Assembly: GCA_938045195.1 (NCBI GenBank)
Contig: CALINC010000020.1
Coordinates: 1-50,907 of the forward strand
Origin: an uncultured Treponema sp.
GTDB lineage: Bacteria > Spirochaetota > Spirochaetia > Treponematales > Treponemataceae
DNA: 50,907 nucleotides
Reading direction: 5' to 3'
Shown here: piece by piece, positions 23,730 to 31,971 of the stretch
Position numbering within the stretch: the stretch's first letter is position 1
Layout of the letters: each line of letters opens with the position of its first letter
Position numbers and translations under genes: made by a program
Notes under the pieces: generated by a model
Database searches by the model: none
Seen by the model: only the letters and a program-made list of their open reading frames with translations
Told to the model about the DNA's origin: nothing

Positions 23730-25028
23730 CTATTTACCTCTTTTCACTCTGTAATACGCAGGAATATCCAAGTCGGTTCCGTCAGGAGGAGTCTCGATGT
23801 TAAAGCTATGTTTTTGTTCATAGCCGTCAGATTCTAAAACGGGTTCATTTTCTTTAGCCGAACATTCAGAATTACCGCAGCTATTATTTCTAAGACCAAT
23901 TCCTGAAATTACAGGCGGCTTTAAGGGCTCTGACTTATTTAAAAGTGCCCACTGAGCGGAACTGATAAAAGAATTTTCACCCAGAAGAGTTTCTTCTTTT
24001 TTTTCAAGTGTTACGGGTTTTTGTCCGCATTCAAAAAAAGAATTTGAAGGGAACCCTGTTGCAATTAGGGTAACGGTTACCATATCTTCCAATGATGAAT
24101 CCAAGTGCGCACCGAAACAAGTTGAAACTGCAGGATCTGCATTGGCGTTTATTATTCCCATAATTTCATCCACTTCGTGCAGCGTCAAATCATCGCTTCC
24201 GCATATATTTACCAAAATATGTTTCGCCCCCTCTATTCTCGTTTCTTCCAAAAGCGGATTATTTATTGCATTTGTTGCAGCTTCAACTGCGCGCGCTTCC
24301 CCTTTACCGATACCGATTCCCATGTGTGCGTTCCCCTGCCCTTTCATCGCAGCCTTAACATCTGCAAGGTCGACATTCACCAAACCGGGACGATAAATTA
24401 AATCCGAAATCCCTTGAACAGCCTGATGTAAAACCTCATCAACTTTTTTAAAGGCTTCCGGAACACGAGTTGTAGCTTCAACAATTTTTAACAAATGCTG
24501 ATTGGGAATAACTATAACGGCATCAACCGATTGGCGCAATTTTTCGATACCCTCTTCGGCAAGCTGCATTCTTGTTTTACCTTCAAACGTAAAGGGTTTT
24601 GTAACAATAGCTACGGTTAATATTCCCTGCTCCTTTGCAATTTCAGCAATTACGGGAGCCGAGCCTGTTCCGGTGCCGCCGCCCATTCCGGCAGTAATAA
24701 AAAGCATATCGGCATTTTTTATTGCATTAACTATTACTTCTTTATCCTCCCGTGCAGCTTGCTCGCCTATCTCCGGATTACCGCCGGCACCCAAACCTCC
24801 TGTCAGTTTGGTACCTATCGCAAGTTTAGTCGGTGCTTTAGAATATTGCAACGCCTGCATATCGGTATTCACAACAATAAAATCTACATAACGCATATTG
24901 CCTGACACCATGCTATTGACAGCATTAGACCCGCCGCCGCCTGCACCGATAACCTTAATTATTGCAGGATTTCCGGAATCCTTTCCATTAGAAGATTCAT
25001 TTTCGATTATTTCATAAGACATGTTCAT
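23730..25028 (-). CDS. ftsZ: Cell division GTPase FtsZ
   Basis: A 432-residue tubulin homologue that forms the division ring. GTP-binding motifs IKVIGAGGGGSNAVN (N terminus) and GGGTGTGSAPVIAE (near residue 110) and the T7-loop region NVDLADVKAAM are intact. A variable linker of about 90 residues follows from about residue 335. The C-terminal peptide LDIPAYYRVKRGK matches the tail that binds FtsA. Start ATG 25026-25028 has GGAGGGG 6 nt upstream. It follows ftsA in the usual order. Confidence 0.97.
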   Translation of the reverse strand: MNMSYEIIENESSNGKDSGNPAIIKVIGAGGGGSNAVNSMVSGNMRYVDFIVVNTDMQALQYSKAPTKLAIGTKLTGGLGAGGNPEIGEQAAREDKEVIVNAIKNADMLFITAGMGGGTGTGSAPVIAEIAKEQGILTVAIVTKPFTFEGKTRMQLAEEGIEKLRQSVDAVIVIPNQHLLKIVEATTRVPEAFKKVDEVLHQAVQGISDLIYRPGLVNVDLADVKAAMKGQGNAHMGIGIGKGEARAVEAATNAINNPLLEETRIEGAKHILVNICGSDDLTLHEVDEIMGIINANADPAVSTCFGAHLDSSLEDMVTVTLIATGFPSNSFFECGQKPVTLEKKEETLLGENSFISSAQWALLNKSEPLKPPVISGIGLRNNSCGNSECSAKENEPVLESDGYEQKHSFNIETPPDGTDLDIPAYYRVKRGK

Positions 25029-25054
25029 AAAGTACCCCTCCTGTAAAATCTGTC

Positions 25055-26299
25055 TTAAAATAACTCTTTAAAAAAGTTTGAAACTCTTTTAAAAACCCTA
25101 CTTGAATTATCGCCGCCGCTTACGGCAGCCGATTCTTCCTTAGATTGATTTTCGTATTCGTTCCATATTAAGCCTAATACGGAAGCGAATTCGGGACTGC
25201 GATAGTCGCCCGTTAAACCGCCGATTGTAGATGGAATTCCTAAACGTACCGACGGCAATTCAAAAATTTCGCCTGCCAATTCAACACTGCCCGGCAAAAG
25301 AGCCGCTCCGCCGCAAAGAACCACCGCCCCCGATAAAAACATTTCTCCCGTAAATAAAGAAACCTTATCTTTTACCATTGCAAATATTTCAGCCATTCTT
25401 GCCTGAAATATTTCGCATATTTCACTTTTTAACATTTCCTCAGGGCCGCGTCCCGCAACCGGCGGCAGTACAATCGGTTCGCTGTCTTCGGCAAATTCCC
25501 GCCAACAACAGCCGTTTGCAATTTTTATTTTTTCAGCGGCATCGAACGGTATTTTTTTTATCATTGCCAAATCATTTGTAACTTGAATTCCGCCAACGGG
25601 AATTACCGCGGTCATAACCGGAGCGCCGCGCTGCATAACCGTAATTTCGGTTGTACCGGCACCAATATCAACTAAAACGGAACCGAGCTCCTGCTCATCT
25701 TTTGTCATAACAGCTTTTACATCGGCAATGCAGTGATGCATAAGACTGTCAACGCGCAAATTTGCACGGTTTACACAAAGAATGGTATTTTTAATTGAAG
25801 TTACGGAACCGGTAATTATATGTACTTCCGCTTCAAGCCTAACCCCTATCATATTAAGCGGGTCTCTTATATCCCGCTGTTTATCTACAGTATATGATTG
25901 CGGAACCACATGAATTATTTCTCTGTCAAGAGGAATTTCAATAGCCTTTGCAGAATTGATTACCGAGTCAATATCCGTTCTATCTATCTCTCTGTTGTTT
26001 TTTCCTTTATCCCGCACGGGGAACACCCCGCGGGAATTTAAGCCTTCTATATGAGCCCCGCCCAAACCTATGGCACAATGCTCAATATCCACACCCGACA
26101 TCATCTCCGCAGCGTCAATGGCGGCATTTATTCCCTGCACCGTTTTTTCTATATTAGTAACGGAACCCTTGCGCATTCCGGTAGATTCCGCTTTCCCCGT
26201 ACCTATAATCTGAAAACCTCCGCCGTCCAGTTTTTCTGCAACGGCAACGCGGGTATATTGTGTACCGATATCCAAGCCGACAATTATATCATTACTCAT
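25055..26299 (-). CDS. ftsA: Cell division protein FtsA
   Basis: A 414-residue actin-like ATPase that tethers FtsZ to the membrane. The phosphate-1 motif VGLDIGTQYTRVAVAE opens the protein, VLVDIGAGTTEITVM forms phosphate-2, and GGAALLPGSVELAGE the adenosine motif. The C-terminal end RVFKRVSNFFKELF is an amphipathic helix that would bind the membrane. It overlaps the stop of ftsQ by 4 nt (ATGA), so the two are translationally coupled. Confidence 0.96.
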   Translation of the reverse strand: MSNDIIVGLDIGTQYTRVAVAEKLDGGGFQIIGTGKAESTGMRKGSVTNIEKTVQGINAAIDAAEMMSGVDIEHCAIGLGGAHIEGLNSRGVFPVRDKGKNNREIDRTDIDSVINSAKAIEIPLDREIIHVVPQSYTVDKQRDIRDPLNMIGVRLEAEVHIITGSVTSIKNTILCVNRANLRVDSLMHHCIADVKAVMTKDEQELGSVLVDIGAGTTEITVMQRGAPVMTAVIPVGGIQVTNDLAMIKKIPFDAAEKIKIANGCCWREFAEDSEPIVLPPVAGRGPEEMLKSEICEIFQARMAEIFAMVKDKVSLFTGEMFLSGAVVLCGGAALLPGSVELAGEIFELPSVRLGIPSTIGGLTGDYRSPEFASVLGLIWNEYENQSKEESAAVSGGDNSSRVFKRVSNFFKELF

Positions 26300-27150
26300 T
26301 TTTGCTCTCCCCTCTTTTTATACGCCACATTTGGCCCCCGTATATCCATTTCGCAAATTTCATGACTAAAAACACTGTCATTAGCAACATCAATAAGAAG
26401 CATCATATACCGTATCGTATCTTCCGTTAACGATTTATTTGTAATAACAGGAAACCGCGCTTTAACGGGATAAACGATCAAATCATACCCGCCGTATTTT
26501 ATGGGCGCAATTTTTATTTCGGATATTTCATTTAGCAGTAAAGGCTGCTTTCTTTTTAAAACATCAAGTTGAACAAATAATCCGGTTAACTGTTTATTTA
26601 TTTTCATTCCGGCAGCAGGATTTTCAAATGTAAGCCCCGTAATTATCGGTAATCCTTGAGGAATAAGCGATGAACCGATTCTAAACACAACACCGTCTTT
26701 ATCTATCTCCATAGGAACAGTTCTGCCGTTTATTTGTGCAAAAGCAATTGCAACCGGTTTTCTTTCAGTTATTTTAATTATGACTTTATCGGGGAATTTT
26801 TTTTCAACTGTTGCAGAAGCAATGAGCGGAAAAGAAACAAGCCGTCTTGAAATTACCGAAGAATTTATGTTAAGCCATTTTACCGTTCCCGTCAATCCCG
26901 ATATTTTTTTTATTTCATGAACGCTTAAATTTTCTCCTCCTGAAATATCTAGAACAGCAGATGATACCGCGGGCATAATTAAAACGGAAAATACAACCTC
27001 TGCAATAAGCATACAGATAAATATACCTAAACAGATTTTTATAAATATCATCTTAAAACTTTTTTTCTTTTGAGCATATACATTTTTATCTTGAGAATAA
27101 AAATTATCGGAATAAGTTTCTTGTTCCAAAGAAAATGAAACATCAGCCAT
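26296..27150 (-). CDS. ftsQ: Cell division protein FtsQ/DivIB
   Basis: A 284-residue single-pass membrane protein. A hydrophobic segment near residues 36-56 follows a short cytoplasmic N terminus, and a POTRA-like domain starts about HEIKKISGLTG, then the FtsQ segment with VEKKFPDKVIIKITERKPVAI. DivIB/FtsQ links early and late divisome proteins. ATG 27148-27150 (MADVSF) is chosen over 27186 because AGGAGG is 6 nt upstream. It overlaps the ftsW stop by 8 nt. Confidence 0.88.
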   Translation of the reverse strand: MADVSFSLEQETYSDNFYSQDKNVYAQKKKSFKMIFIKICLGIFICMLIAEVVFSVLIMPAVSSAVLDISGGENLSVHEIKKISGLTGTVKWLNINSSVISRRLVSFPLIASATVEKKFPDKVIIKITERKPVAIAFAQINGRTVPMEIDKDGVVFRIGSSLIPQGLPIITGLTFENPAAGMKINKQLTGLFVQLDVLKRKQPLLLNEISEIKIAPIKYGGYDLIVYPVKARFPVITNKSLTEDTIRYMMLLIDVANDSVFSHEICEMDIRGPNVAYKKRGEQK

Positions 27151-28285
27151 GTAATTCCTCCTTTCTTGTTGAATATCCTGAAGCATTTAAAATTAAACCG
27201 CACAATGCGAGTGTAATAACCAAAGAAGAACCTCCCGATGAAAAAAACGGAAGAGGTATTCCCGTTGCAGGAACCAATCTCGATACGACAGCGCAATTTA
27301 AAAGCGATTGAACCAATATGCCTGTCGTAGCACCGAAAGCAATATATGCACCGAACCTGTTTTTACAAGTAAACGCTATTCTATAACCCAAAGCAGAAAA
27401 ACCCAACAGCAGAATTATATAGCACACAACTCCGACAAAACCCGTTTCTTCAGCCAATACTACAAAAATAAAATCGGAATAAATTTCGGGGACACTTGCA
27501 ATCTTTCTCACACCGTTACCGACACCTAAACCCCATAAACCGCCGCTTGTAAGCGCATTAAGAGAGGCTTGAATTTGAAAGCCCGATTTTAAAGGATCCC
27601 GTTGCGGATCTAAAAATGAAAGAACGCGCTCCATACGGTATTCTTTTGTTACAATCATTAAAATCAAAATAGGAATAAGACAAACCAAACCTTTTAAAAA
27701 CCATCTAATCGGAACGCCCGCAGCAAAAAACATTATCATTGAAACAAACATAATAAAAAGGGATGAAGAAAAATCATTACCCAAGTAAACAAGCAAAATA
27801 AAAACAGCGGTAACCAAAAACGGAGGAAAAATAGAAATTAAAGGTTCGTCATACTTATCGTTTTTTTTATCGAAAAAATTTGCTAAAAAAAGCAAAAGAG
27901 AAAACTTCACAGCTTCCGACGGTTGAAACATAAAGCTGCCTATTTTTATCCAACGGACAGCACCGTTTCTTAATTCCCCTATACCGGGAATAAAGGGAAG
28001 CAAACAAAGAATAAATGTCGCTATCATAATTAACGGCAGAAGTTTTCTAAGTTTATTAAAATCTATAAACATAAAAAAGAGCATTACCGGCAAACCTACA
28101 AGAGCATGCTTCATCTGTTTAATTACAAAATAAAGCGGGTCATCAAATATACGCTCGGCATAATGAGTAGAACCTGAATATAATGTTGCGAAACCCAAGC
28201 CGAACATAAGAATAACCGTCATCGCAAAAATAAAATCATGCCGTTCATGCTCAATATTTTTTTTTGCGGAAATATATTTACTCAT
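27143..28285 (-). CDS. ftsW: Peptidoglycan polymerase FtsW (SEDS family)
   Basis: A 380-residue SEDS protein with about ten membrane segments. Family features include FQPSEAVKFSLLLFLANFF, the ALTSGGLWGLGVGNG loop, SDFIFVVLAEETGFVG and the C-terminal GIPLPFFSSGGSSL. FtsW polymerises septal glycan with a class B penicillin-binding protein. The neighbouring division genes favour FtsW over RodA. No ftsI is present next to it. It overlaps murF by 8 nt. Confidence 0.92.
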   Translation of the reverse strand: MSKYISAKKNIEHERHDFIFAMTVILMFGLGFATLYSGSTHYAERIFDDPLYFVIKQMKHALVGLPVMLFFMFIDFNKLRKLLPLIMIATFILCLLPFIPGIGELRNGAVRWIKIGSFMFQPSEAVKFSLLLFLANFFDKKNDKYDEPLISIFPPFLVTAVFILLVYLGNDFSSSLFIMFVSMIMFFAAGVPIRWFLKGLVCLIPILILMIVTKEYRMERVLSFLDPQRDPLKSGFQIQASLNALTSGGLWGLGVGNGVRKIASVPEIYSDFIFVVLAEETGFVGVVCYIILLLGFSALGYRIAFTCKNRFGAYIAFGATTGILVQSLLNCAVVSRLVPATGIPLPFFSSGGSSLVITLALCGLILNASGYSTRKEELHG

Positions 28286-29717
28286 ACAAACCGCCTCCTT
28301 TTACAACTTCTTCAAGCCTTTCAAGTGCCAAACCTCTGGAACCTTTTAACAAAACAAAATCACCTTTTCGCATATTTTGTTTGAGGGCGGTTTTTAAGGC
28401 TTCAAATTCAGAAGTCTTAAACCTAAGAACTTTTTTATTTCCGTTTTCACACATTTCGGAAACACCTGCAATATCATCGCCGAAAAAGTAAATTATATCC
28501 GCATTTGAAGACAAAGCCCGTTTAATAATATCAAGATGACTTTCAAAAGATGCGTCTCCCAATTCCAACATCGACGCTAAAACATAATGTTTTAATCCAT
28601 CAACCTTTACCGAATTACAAAACTCAATCGCTTCGCGCATCGAATCGGGATTTGCATTATAGCAATCCATAAAACAGGTTATAAAGCCGTTAATAATCTG
28701 CGACCTGCCGAAAAGCGTACGCACACTCTCCAAGCCTCTTTTTATTTCGGCAGGAGAAAAATTTTCCTTTTCAGCCAAAGCAATACATGCAACTGCATTT
28801 TGGACATTATATTTTCCGGGCAGAGGGAATAAAATTTCTTCACCCTTATACTTTATTTTAGAACCTGCAACACCGGCATCTTCAATCCGTTCTATACCTT
28901 GTATATGTTCTTGTGAATACACATAAACCGTTCCGCAAGGAATCTCCTTTAAAAAAGCGGTAAATTTGCATTCGGGAACAAAGCCTATACAATCATTTGT
29001 AAAATATGAAAAAATTTCTTTTTTTTCCTCAACAATTGCCTCTTGTGTGCCGAGAATACCGATATGGGCGGTACCTATATTTGTAATAATTGCGGCATTT
29101 GGTAAAAGCACTTTTGCAATTTCACGTATCTCCCCCCGCCGGTTCATACCCAGCTCAAAGATACCAACCTCATGTTCAGGGCGTACCATAAACACCGACA
29201 AAGGCAAACCCGTTTCGGAATTTAAATTCCCTTTATTTGTAATAGTATTATATTTTACGGAATATATCGCAGAAAGAATTTCTTTTGTTGTAGTTTTTCC
29301 GCTTGAACCGGTTATACCTATTTTATGCAGCTTCGGGAATTTACGTAGGTAGAATTCAGCCGCAGCCTGTAACGCATACAAATTGTTTTTTACGGCAACA
29401 CAACAAGCACGGTATTTTCTGCAAAGTGTTTCAACAAGACTGAGATTTCCGGCATCGCTAACATACGCATCATCAGCGGTAAAACAAACAGCTCCGTTTT
29501 TTAATGCCGCTTCAATATAAATATGCCCGTCTTGTTTTTCGCCCCGCAAAGGAATAAAAAGCCCATCCTTAGAAGCATTTCTACTGTCAACAGCAACTGA
29601 AAAAAAAGCCTGCTTATCGGAAAAATCAAAAAGAATCTCCCCGCCGGTACTTTTTTCAAATTCACCGAAAGACATAAGAGAAAAATCATTATGTAATCCG
29701 TCAACACTAGCCGCCAT
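28278..29717 (-). CDS. murF: UDP-N-acetylmuramoyl-tripeptide--D-Ala-D-Ala ligase MurF
   Basis: A 479-residue Mur ligase that adds D-Ala-D-Ala to the peptidoglycan precursor in the cytoplasm. The ATP-binding loop KIGITGSSGKTTTKEIL is near residue 133. NLNSETGLPLSVF and FELGMNRRGEI are the MurF substrate-binding strands, and DCYNANPDSM is the C-terminal domain marker. It is the only Mur ligase in this division cluster. It overlaps ftsL by 11 nt at the 5' end and ftsW by 8 nt at the 3' end. Confidence 0.95.
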   Translation of the reverse strand: MAASVDGLHNDFSLMSFGEFEKSTGGEILFDFSDKQAFFSVAVDSRNASKDGLFIPLRGEKQDGHIYIEAALKNGAVCFTADDAYVSDAGNLSLVETLCRKYRACCVAVKNNLYALQAAAEFYLRKFPKLHKIGITGSSGKTTTKEILSAIYSVKYNTITNKGNLNSETGLPLSVFMVRPEHEVGIFELGMNRRGEIREIAKVLLPNAAIITNIGTAHIGILGTQEAIVEEKKEIFSYFTNDCIGFVPECKFTAFLKEIPCGTVYVYSQEHIQGIERIEDAGVAGSKIKYKGEEILFPLPGKYNVQNAVACIALAEKENFSPAEIKRGLESVRTLFGRSQIINGFITCFMDCYNANPDSMREAIEFCNSVKVDGLKHYVLASMLELGDASFESHLDIIKRALSSNADIIYFFGDDIAGVSEMCENGNKKVLRFKTSEFEALKTALKQNMRKGDFVLLKGSRGLALERLEEVVKGGGLYE

Positions 29718-29991
29718 TTTCTCTCCCCATAATTTCTATCCGCAAAATTTCAGCAGAAGCGGCTTTGCGCATTTTTAATTCTTCAACCGCAATCTTTTCA
29801 ATACGTTCAGGTCTTGACAAAATTGAAATACCGGAAATTTTCTTTTTATTATCTTCTATAATTTTAAATTGCTCTTTATTGTAATCTTTTATCTCCCGCT
29901 CAATACTAACATAACGGGAAGATTGTAAAACAACAGCAAATAAAAGAAGCGGAATACATAATGTTAAAACTATTGCACTTATTTTTTTCAT
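29707..29991 (-). CDS. ftsL: FtsL-like small division protein
   Basis: A 94-residue protein with one N-terminal membrane segment (residues about 5-23) followed by a short coiled-coil-like region and a basic tail. FtsL proteins vary greatly in sequence; size, topology and position between rsmH and murF identify it. It would pair with FtsQ/DivIB and a DivIC-like protein in the periplasm. No strong motif confirms it on its own. Confidence 0.7.
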   Translation of the reverse strand: MKKISAIVLTLCIPLLLFAVVLQSSRYVSIEREIKDYNKEQFKIIEDNKKKISGISILSRPERIEKIAVEELKMRKAASAEILRIEIMGRENGG

Positions 29992-29998
29992 CTAACGA

Positions 29999-30946
29999 TT
30001 AATTCTCCATATACTTAATTTTTTGCACGGCACGCAGCCGGGCACTTCGTGAAGCGGGATTATTTTTTACCTCTTCACCGGAAGCTTCAAGGCTTTTTTT
30101 TGTCAATAATAAAGCTCTCGGCTTACCCCCACATTTACATATCGGTATATTTTTAGGGCAAGTACAGCTTTTTCCCAGTTCTCGAAAATATAATTTAACA
30201 ATTCTGTCTTCAAGCGAATGAAAACTTATTATCCCCAATTTTCCGTTTGGAGCGAGTGTTTCAAACGCAAGTTCTAAAAGCCCCGGAAGCCGGCGCAGTT
30301 CACCGTTTACCTCGATACGGAGTGCCTGAAAAGTCCTTGTTGCAGGATGTATCTTTCCGTGCCGGTAATTTTGCGGAACGGAATGATAAATACAATCAGC
30401 CAAGTCTTTAGCCGTTTGAAATTTTAAAACCGCCCTTTGTTCAACAATTTTTGCTGCAATTTTTCTGGAATAACGCTCTTCACCGTAATTAAAAATTATA
30501 TCGGCAAGCGTCTTTTCATCGTATGTATTCACAATATCGGCAGCACTTATACCGCCAGAGGTATCAAGCCGCATATCCAAGGGTTCATCCGCCGAGAATG
30601 AAAACCCCCTGCCCGACCTCGCATAATGAAACATAGAAATCCCCAAATCAATAAGAATAAGATTCGGTTTTTCCGCATCAGCCGGATATGTTCTAAAAAA
30701 ATCATCAGACCAGCCTAAATAAAAATGTATCCGCTCCCCAAACACCGATAAACGTTTCTTTGCCGTTTCTTGAATAGCGGCATCGGCATCTATCCCGATT
30801 GCTCTCAGTTGCGGATATGTTTTTAAAAATGCTTCCGTATGCCCGCCCTCTCCCAATGTTCCGTCTACAAAAAGATTATCGGAACTACTCGGTTTTAAGA
30901 CTTCAAGACATTCATTCAGCAATACCGGCGTATGTATAACTTCCAT
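29999..30946 (-). CDS. rsmH: 16S rRNA (cytosine1402-N4)-methyltransferase RsmH
   Basis: A 315-residue SAM-dependent methyltransferase (formerly MraW). The start HTPVLLNECLEVLKP, the SAM loop FVDGTLGEGGHTEAFL, LDMRLDTSGG and the family tail RSARLRAVQKI are all present. It methylates C1402 of 16S rRNA in the decoding centre. It follows mraZ with a 5-nt gap, the standard arrangement. Confidence 0.96.
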   Translation of the reverse strand: MEVIHTPVLLNECLEVLKPSSSDNLFVDGTLGEGGHTEAFLKTYPQLRAIGIDADAAIQETAKKRLSVFGERIHFYLGWSDDFFRTYPADAEKPNLILIDLGISMFHYARSGRGFSFSADEPLDMRLDTSGGISAADIVNTYDEKTLADIIFNYGEERYSRKIAAKIVEQRAVLKFQTAKDLADCIYHSVPQNYRHGKIHPATRTFQALRIEVNGELRRLPGLLELAFETLAPNGKLGIISFHSLEDRIVKLYFRELGKSCTCPKNIPICKCGGKPRALLLTKKSLEASGEEVKNNPASRSARLRAVQKIKYMEN

Positions 30947-30951
30947 TGCAG

Positions 30952-31401
30952 TTACAACCTTATTTTACTCAAACCTTCGGCGGCTTCCAAAAAATCCGGT
31001 TCAGTCTCCTTTAAATAATCTTCATATTTTTGTTCGCTCCACAATTCAACATATTTGTAAAGCCCCAAATATATACAGTCTTTTTCAAGCCCCGCATATT
31101 CGCGCAGACTCTGCGGAATAGACAACCGTCCGCCTTTGTCGATTTCAACCTCTTGAGCCGGAGCAATAATCCTCCTTACCACCAAACGAGACTCTCTGCT
31201 GAACGGAGAGGCTTTTTCCATAATATCATCGGAAAAAAGTTTCCACTCAGCAAGTGTAAAAAGCCAAAGACAATCATCAAGACCGCAAGTAACAATCAAC
31301 CTCTGTTCAGGCAAATCCGAACGGAGCTTGGCAGGGAACATAATTCTTCCTTTTTCATCGAGAGTATTCTTATATTCGCCTGTCAAAACGCTTCCATCCA
31401 C
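30952..31401 (-). CDS. mraZ: Transcriptional regulator MraZ
   Basis: A 149-residue protein with two AbrB-like MraZ repeats, marked by LDEKGRIMFPAKLRSDL and DKGGRLSIPQSLREYAG. MraZ binds direct repeats upstream of its own operon and controls division genes. The start is a GTG at 31399-31401, preceded by AGGTGG 6 nt upstream. The three operator repeats at 31398-31424 cover the binding site and the start codon itself, so MraZ could affect both promoter clearance and the translated message. Confidence 0.94.
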   Translation of the reverse strand: MDGSVLTGEYKNTLDEKGRIMFPAKLRSDLPEQRLIVTCGLDDCLWLFTLAEWKLFSDDIMEKASPFSRESRLVVRRIIAPAQEVEIDKGGRLSIPQSLREYAGLEKDCIYLGLYKYVELWSEQKYEDYLKETEPDFLEAAEGLSKIRL

Positions 31402-31424
31402 TTTTTACCACCTTTCACCACTTT
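31398..31424 (-). promoter_or_regulatory. MraZ operator, three 10-nt-spaced repeats
   Basis: On the minus strand AAAGTGG (31418-31424), AAGGTGG (31408-31414) and AAAGTGG (31398-31404) occur at exactly 10-nt intervals. This matches the mraZ-box type of AAAGTG[G/T] units with 3-nt spacers known from mollicutes. The third unit includes the GTG start codon of mraZ. Confidence 0.7.
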
Positions 31425-31439
31425 TCGGCACTAACTCAC

Positions 31440-31467
31440 ATTTTACTACAAAATTTAAGAATGTCAA
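31440..31467 (-). promoter_or_regulatory. mraZ operon promoter
   Basis: On the minus strand: -35 TTGACA (31462-31467), 16-nt spacer, -10 TAAAAT (31440-31445). Transcription should begin near 31433, placing the MraZ repeats just downstream of the start. This is the only clear promoter ahead of the 26-kb minus-strand run. Confidence 0.7.
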
Positions 31468-31537
31468 GTGTTTTTTAAAAAAAAAGTGAAAAAAGTGCAA
31501 CTTTTCTTAAAAATTGATTTCTGCGCCTTTCACCCTC

Positions 31538-31566
31538 TTGACCACGACGACTTACTTGCGTAAACT
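31538..31566 (+). promoter_or_regulatory. Promoter placing transcription start at the ATG
   Basis: -35 TTGACC (31538-31543), 17-nt spacer, -10 TAAACT (31561-31566). Only 6 nt separate the -10 from the ATG at 31573, so the message would be leaderless. No ribosome binding site is visible upstream of that ATG, which fits. Confidence 0.55.
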
Positions 31567-31572
31567 ATACCT

Positions 31573-31971
31573 ATGAGACGCTTTCTTCCTTTTATTATGT
31601 ATGTTGCCGGCTTGGTCGTGGAAGTCTCACGTGTTCTGTTGACGGCATATTCTCAAAGAAACTACTCTGAAATTTTTTCAATTTCAGACTTTACAGGGCT
31701 TGCTCTTTTATGCCTTCCCGCCGTTTTTTTCTTTATGATATTAAATAATGAAAAAGAATTTCATCCGCTGTTAAAAATAATTGCACTTATAAAATTTTTT
31801 TGCATAGCCGCAGCTTATTTATTTTTAATAAAAACTGCGCAGCTTATTCCCGCAGCTTCAATACGGGATAGCGAGTTTCAATTTCAGTTTATATTAACGT
31901 GGATTTTTTTACCCGTTGATACCTTTACTTTAATTTTCAGCTTATTACGTGAGAGGTCTTTATGCAAATAA
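31573..31971 (+). CDS. Small membrane protein of unknown function
   Basis: A 132-residue protein with four hydrophobic segments of membrane-spanning length (about residues 5-25, 37-57, 67-90 and 105-125). No motif is recognised. Its end overlaps the start of the MinD-like ATPase gene by 10 nt, so the two are probably co-translated. A role with the MinD-like ATPase or FapA downstream is possible but unsupported. The ATG at 31573 appears to coincide with the transcription start. Confidence 0.7.
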   Translation: MRRFLPFIMYVAGLVVEVSRVLLTAYSQRNYSEIFSISDFTGLALLCLPAVFFFMILNNEKEFHPLLKIIALIKFFCIAAAYLFLIKTAQLIPAASIRDSEFQFQFILTWIFLPVDTFTLIFSLLRERSLCK

